Source: an uncultured Bacteroidota bacterium
GTDB lineage: Bacteria; Bacteroidota; Bacteroidia; Flavobacteriales; TMED113
DNA: 34,459 nucleotides
Assembly (NCBI GenBank): GCA_902533035.1
Contig: CACAKI010000007.1
Span: forward strand, 1 to 34,459
Direction: 5' to 3'
The notes under the pieces are model-generated. The model made no database searches, was not told the DNA's origin, and saw nothing but the letters and a program-made list of their open reading frames with translations. Below are positions 30,928 to 34,459 of the stretch, piece by piece (positions within the stretch are counted from its first letter, which is position 1; every line of letters begins with the position of its first letter). Made by a program: the position numbers and the translations under genes.

Positions 30928-30946
30928 AATAAAAGTTTTAAAAAAG

Positions 30947-31008
30947 TTAACCAATCTAAAAAAGAATAAAAAATTCCCTTTATATGTACTCTTTTTTAGA
31001 TTGGCTAA
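30947..31008. promoter_or_regulatory. Long inverted repeat between DUF4856 and imelysin genes (intercistronic stem-loop)
   Basis: CCAATCTAAAAAAGA (30951..30965) and TCTTTTTTAGATTGG (30990..31004): perfect 15-bp inverted repeat, extendable by TTA/TAA across one mismatch; followed on the transcribed strand by a U-rich stretch. Confidence 0.8.
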
Positions 31009-31022
31009 ACTTTAAATAGATA

Positions 31023-32174
31023 TTATAAACCTGCAGCAGATTGAATCTGAGAAGCCATTTCATTCAAATCATCAGCTGATATATCCCAAAAACCATTTCC
31101 TGCCATCATTTGATCAAGCATTGTGTTTACTTCAGCATTTGAAAAATAACTTGTAAACTGTAAACTTAAAACAAAACCATAACCCTCAGACAAACCATGA
31201 AAAGTATCTTCTCTAGGAGCTCCGGACTCAATTGTTTCAGCACCACCTAAAAGATAATCCACTGCTTTTTGAGCAATAATTTTATCTACATGTTCTTTTA
31301 TAATTAATGCTTGATTATCTCTAAGATTATAATCTCCAGCAACAATAGCAGCTCTACCTAATTTAAAGGCATCATAAATAACATTTGCAATACCAGGGTG
31401 AGAACCTTCATCTACTTTCTTTAAGTATTTGTTTAGCAGAACACCTTTTCCTTCAGCAGGTCCAATAGCATTATTGTCAGTACCACCAACATGTTCATTA
31501 TTATATCCATATAAATAACCATATCCCTCATCCCAGTAATGTTCCATATCAGTATACTCTCCAGCACCTAATCCATTAGTATCATTGGTTGTTCCATCAC
31601 CATCTAATTTAGAAGGAGTTAAATAGTTATTAGTCATTTGATCTGCAACCATTGCACCAATTAAACCTTTAATGAAAGCTTGATCAATTTCAAGACCTTT
31701 CCCATCAACTTGATAAGTAGACCCACTACTGGTTGTAATTTGACCAGCCATACCCATTGAAGCAGAACTAGTCCAATTAGGATAAACTTCATCAACTAAG
31801 ACAGTAAACATATCTTCAAATTGAGATTTTACAGTAGATGATGCTGTTGGAGAAGCAGCTGTTTTCCCACCAACATTTTTACCACATGTGTAAGCAAAAT
31901 CAAAACCTGTTCCTTCATTGAACATTGTTAAAAATTCACTTACAGTCGCAGCATTTTCACTGTTCATCGCATCATAAATATCCTTAGCCATTTGCACTCT
32001 ACATGTTTGGCCAGAAAAAGAAACTGTAGAAGCCCCATCTCTTTCAAAAGTATAAGTTGCTGGAGCAACAACTGTATCGTGGTCATGATCATGATCATGA
32101 TCATCATCTTTTTCACATGAGTTAAAAAAAAATGGTGACATTAATAAAAGTGATAAATAAAATATATTTTTCAT
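31023..32174 (-). CDS. DUF4856 domain lipoprotein with His/Asp-rich N-terminus
   Basis: Lipobox FFFNSCEK then DDDHDHDHDHD; ATYTFERDGASTVSFSGQTCRVQMAKDIYDAMN...FAYTCGKNVGGKTAASPT...GKGLEIDQAFIKGLIGAMVADQMTNNYL...DMEHYWDEGYGYLYG...REDTFHGLSEGYGFVLSLQFTS typical of DUF4856. Confidence 0.93.
   Translation of the reverse strand: MKNIFYLSLLLMSPFFFNSCEKDDDHDHDHDHDTVVAPATYTFERDGASTVSFSGQTCRVQMAKDIYDAMNSENAATVSEFLTMFNEGTGFDFAYTCGKNVGGKTAASPTASSTVKSQFEDMFTVLVDEVYPNWTSSASMGMAGQITTSSGSTYQVDGKGLEIDQAFIKGLIGAMVADQMTNNYLTPSKLDGDGTTNDTNGLGAGEYTDMEHYWDEGYGYLYGYNNEHVGGTDNNAIGPAEGKGVLLNKYLKKVDEGSHPGIANVIYDAFKLGRAAIVAGDYNLRDNQALIIKEHVDKIIAQKAVDYLLGGAETIESGAPREDTFHGLSEGYGFVLSLQFTSYFSNAEVNTMLDQMMAGNGFWDISADDLNEMASQIQSAAGL
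32083..32104. repeat. TCATGA hexamer microrepeat encoding the HDHDHD tract
   Basis: TCATGATCATGATCATGATCAT in the N-terminal coding region of the DUF4856 gene. Confidence 0.9.
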
Positions 32175-32203
32175 GTTTTTAAAATATTAATTAATAATTT
32201 ACT

Positions 32204-32253
32204 ATTTAGAATGATTCAAAATTAATAAATTATTATTTAGAATCAATATAAAT
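32204..32253 (-). promoter_or_regulatory. Bacteroidota-type promoter overlapped by two 19-bp inverted repeats (putative Fur-like operators)
   Basis: ATTTAGAATGATTCAAAAT (32204..32222) and ATTTAGAATCAATATAAAT (32235..32253), 31-bp period. On the minus strand TTG (32244..32246) - 19 nt - TAATTTTG (32217..32224) matches TTG-N19-TAnnTTTG. Confidence 0.72.
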
Positions 32254-32283
32254 AATAAAAGTATTTTAAAAATTCTTTGTTTA

Positions 32284-33246
32284 TTACTTTATAATCATTG
32301 ATTTTGAAACCGTTCCGTCATTATAAATAATAAAAAATGGGAGATTATATATGGGATCAAAAATAGATCGACCTAAAATATCTTTCATTAAAATAACCTT
32401 TTTAGAATTTTGATTTACTAAAATATAAGTATTGCAACCTGAGTTCCAATAAGGATTCCAAAGACTTCCCAACCAATATTCATCACTAGAATCATTCCCA
32501 ACCCATATACCTAAACATTCTGACTGATTAATATAAGAAACCGAATTAGTTCCTAAATCATAGCAATAAGGCACTTGACAATCTCCACAATCATCAATTA
32601 AACCGCATGTCCCATTATCTATCGTTGCATCAGGATTATAATTACAAGCCACCTCATCAGTACAACCAAACACCTCTTCAACAGGCTCACTAACTCCCTG
32701 ACAAGAACATTCACATATATCGCTAATCAACATACCCAAATCGATCATTGGGAGACCATCCCAATTACAAGCCTGATATTCAGAATAATCATAACTTGTT
32801 ATCAAAAAATCTATCAAAGAAGAACAATCATTGATAAAAAAATCCCCAAAATTAGCCTCTATAAATGAATCATCATCTTCACAGCCTTGCTCATTAACAG
32901 TAATCGACCCAACCATCCCCATAGAAGCATGCTGCCCCACAGAACAGTCATAATTATAAAAACCTGGAACATTAAATGTATGTGTGTAAATTTCACCACC
33001 AACTGTATTCATAGCGTCAGAATCAAAAGCTTCAGGATTATTAAATGACTCACCAGTAATAGTATTAATATCTCCATTCACATCATGAAACCCACCATCA
33101 TTTATCCAAACAACAATATCTCCCTGATTAATAGTTAAATCAGAAGGAGAATAATAAAAACTACCCGCATTTACATAATGAGTTTCTTGAGAAAAAGAAA
33201 CGCCAAAAATGAAAGAAAATAAAAAAAAGAAAGTAAAATTTTTCAT
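32284..33246 (-). CDS. Secreted cupredoxin (plastocyanin-like) protein with GCTDxxACNYNP repeat and short C-terminal tag
   Basis: THYVNAGSFYYSPSDLTINQGDIVVWINDGGFHDVN...YTHTFNVPGFYNYDCSVGQHASMGMVGSITV (His, Cys, His, Met copper ligands); FGCTDEVACNYNPDATIDNGTC; C-terminal KKVILMKDILGRSIFDPIYNLPFFIIYNDGTVSKSMIIK. Confidence 0.92.
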   Translation of the reverse strand: MKNFTFFFLFSFIFGVSFSQETHYVNAGSFYYSPSDLTINQGDIVVWINDGGFHDVNGDINTITGESFNNPEAFDSDAMNTVGGEIYTHTFNVPGFYNYDCSVGQHASMGMVGSITVNEQGCEDDDSFIEANFGDFFINDCSSLIDFLITSYDYSEYQACNWDGLPMIDLGMLISDICECSCQGVSEPVEEVFGCTDEVACNYNPDATIDNGTCGLIDDCGDCQVPYCYDLGTNSVSYINQSECLGIWVGNDSSDEYWLGSLWNPYWNSGCNTYILVNQNSKKVILMKDILGRSIFDPIYNLPFFIIYNDGTVSKSMIIK

Positions 33247-33300
33247 AAAATAACTTATTTATTGATTAATAAAAACTGTGGCAATATTAGTTATTTTTTT

Positions 33301-33319
33301 ATTTAGAACAAATCTAAAT
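33301..33319 (-). promoter_or_regulatory. 19-bp inverted repeat overlapping a TAnnTTTG -7 element (putative operator)
   Basis: ATTTAGAACAAATCTAAAT; minus strand carries TAGATTTG (33309..33316). Same half-site and spacing as the repeats at 32204 and 32235. No clear -33 TTG at the expected spacing. Confidence 0.6.
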
Positions 33320-33373
33320 AATGAAAATTTTTAAGATTTTTTTTTAGAAAATTATAAAGTGCTTAAAAGTCAG

Positions 33374-34459
33374 TTAGTTAGCTCGAAAAAGCTTTCTAAC
33401 TAAACCATTTTCAAAAATTAAAATCTGTATACCAAAAGACTGATCTACAGTTGATTCTTGACCCAATAAATTAATCTTTTTAATCAATTTTTGATTCAAA
33501 AATGAGTGTTCTAAAATAGAAGACTGATTATTATTCAAAGAAAAGAATTCTAACTTTCCAGGAGTAACGCCAACATTAAAATTATTCACTAGATTATTCT
33601 GATCATCATATACATATACATCTCCGTAAGAAAAAAAATCAGTATTACTGGCATATAAATAATTATCTACACCCTCTATGATTTTATAAAAATTTAAATC
33701 TATACCCTCTTCAACGCCTAAAGTCTCCATGTTTTCAAAATCAAATTTATATAAAGAATCACCACCTGATATTTGATAATTTAAATAATCCCCTCTCAAT
33801 GTAGATGTTCCGCATCCCGTAGATAATTCAGAGAGATCTTCAGTAACAACTTCATCATTTATTAAACTAATTCTTGAAATTGAACTTCCAGACCAATCTT
33901 TATTATTTACAGTTATTATATAATCCCCTTTCACCATCATATTATCAGGATTTTTTCCATTTTCACCTAAATCTATTTCATACAAATAATCAAATGTATT
34001 TGCATCCAAAACACCAATTAATCCTTTTTCATTACCCCACTCAAAGCCATTGTTAATTGCAACATAAACTAAGTCATCTTTTATAACTAAATTTTGAGTT
34101 GACCATTTTGGCCCATTTATAGTATCCAGCTCACTTAAAAGCATTAAATTATTTTTATCATAAATCTGTAAATACGAATCAAATACAATTGGAGAAAAAG
34201 TTATATAATCATAATCACCTCTTGATAGATATAAATTTTCATTATGAATTAATAAATTTCTCACACCCTGAACTTCAACTTGACTTAATAGCTCAAAAGA
34301 ATTCAAATCATATTTAAGAACTCTGTTGTCTGCCGCTACATAAAGAAAATCGCCATCTACAATCATATCCGAAGCAAATCTTACATCATTAACTATGATA
34401 ACTTCTTCATAAATTTGAGAATCCATATTAAAAACACCAATTGAAACAGGCTCAATCAT
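33374..34459 (-). CDS. Secreted beta-propeller-like protein with short C-terminal tag (5' end truncated by window)
   Basis: Repeated DLVYVAxxN / LYVAADNRVLKYDLNSFELLSQVEV / LIGVLDANTFDYLYEIDLGENGKNPDNMMVKGDYIITVNN blades; C-terminal NQKLIKKINLLGQESTVDQSFGIQILIFENGLVRKLFRAN. ORF open to window end. Confidence 0.82.
   Translation of the reverse strand: MIEPVSIGVFNMDSQIYEEVIIVNDVRFASDMIVDGDFLYVAADNRVLKYDLNSFELLSQVEVQGVRNLLIHNENLYLSRGDYDYITFSPIVFDSYLQIYDKNNLMLLSELDTINGPKWSTQNLVIKDDLVYVAINNGFEWGNEKGLIGVLDANTFDYLYEIDLGENGKNPDNMMVKGDYIITVNNKDWSGSSISRISLINDEVVTEDLSELSTGCGTSTLRGDYLNYQISGGDSLYKFDFENMETLGVEEGIDLNFYKIIEGVDNYLYASNTDFFSYGDVYVYDDQNNLVNNFNVGVTPGKLEFFSLNNNQSSILEHSFLNQKLIKKINLLGQESTVDQSFGIQILIFENGLVRKLFRAN

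Noticed and set aside
32620-32690. GCTDEVACNYNPDATIDNGTC as a novel repeat
   Set aside because: This Cys-rich segment is a common element of marine Bacteroidota secreted proteins that I already recognise, present once here.
1-34459. CRISPR arrays, IS elements, prophage, toxin-antitoxin or defence systems
   Set aside because: No regularly spaced repeats, transposase, integrase, phage structural or nuclease/defence signatures recognised on either strand.

Overview
This is a 34.5-kb AT-rich, gene-dense chromosomal segment, most likely from a marine Bacteroidota (Flavobacteriales-like). Support comes from T9SS C-terminal domains, TonB-dependent receptors (TBDTs), DUF4249, TAnnTTTG promoter motifs and GCTDxxACNYNPxA repeats. 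I see about 29 genes, one tRNA-Pro(GGG), and no CRISPR, rRNA, IS or phage genes. Housekeeping and envelope genes include M23-LysM peptidase, YkuD-like/SPOR protein, APC permease, DksA-type zinc finger, MsrA, ACMSD-like amidohydrolase, THUMP methyltransferase, cold-shock protein, thioesterase, CapA-like protein and GH25 lysozyme. The right half holds three TBDT loci. The most interesting locus is a minus-strand six-gene operon (24539..32174): His/Asp-rich DUF4856 lipoprotein, imelysin, HTTM (gamma-carboxylase-like) membrane protein, TBDT, DCC/DUF393 thiol-oxidoreductase, and a secreted esterase. Its promoter has two 19-bp inverted repeats (ATTTAGAATnATTCTAAAT-like) spaced 31 bp apart, which overlap the -33 and -7 elements. 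A third copy covers the -7 element of the neighbouring cupredoxin gene. Three unrelated secreted proteins here share a short C-terminal tag (K-x-I-x3-D-x-LGR...IYxDGxVxKS) that differs from the standard T9SS CTD. Three genes (DUF2779, one TBDT, imelysin) are each broken by a single extra A in a coding-strand A tract. That points to assembly error, or less likely to slippage or pseudogenisation.
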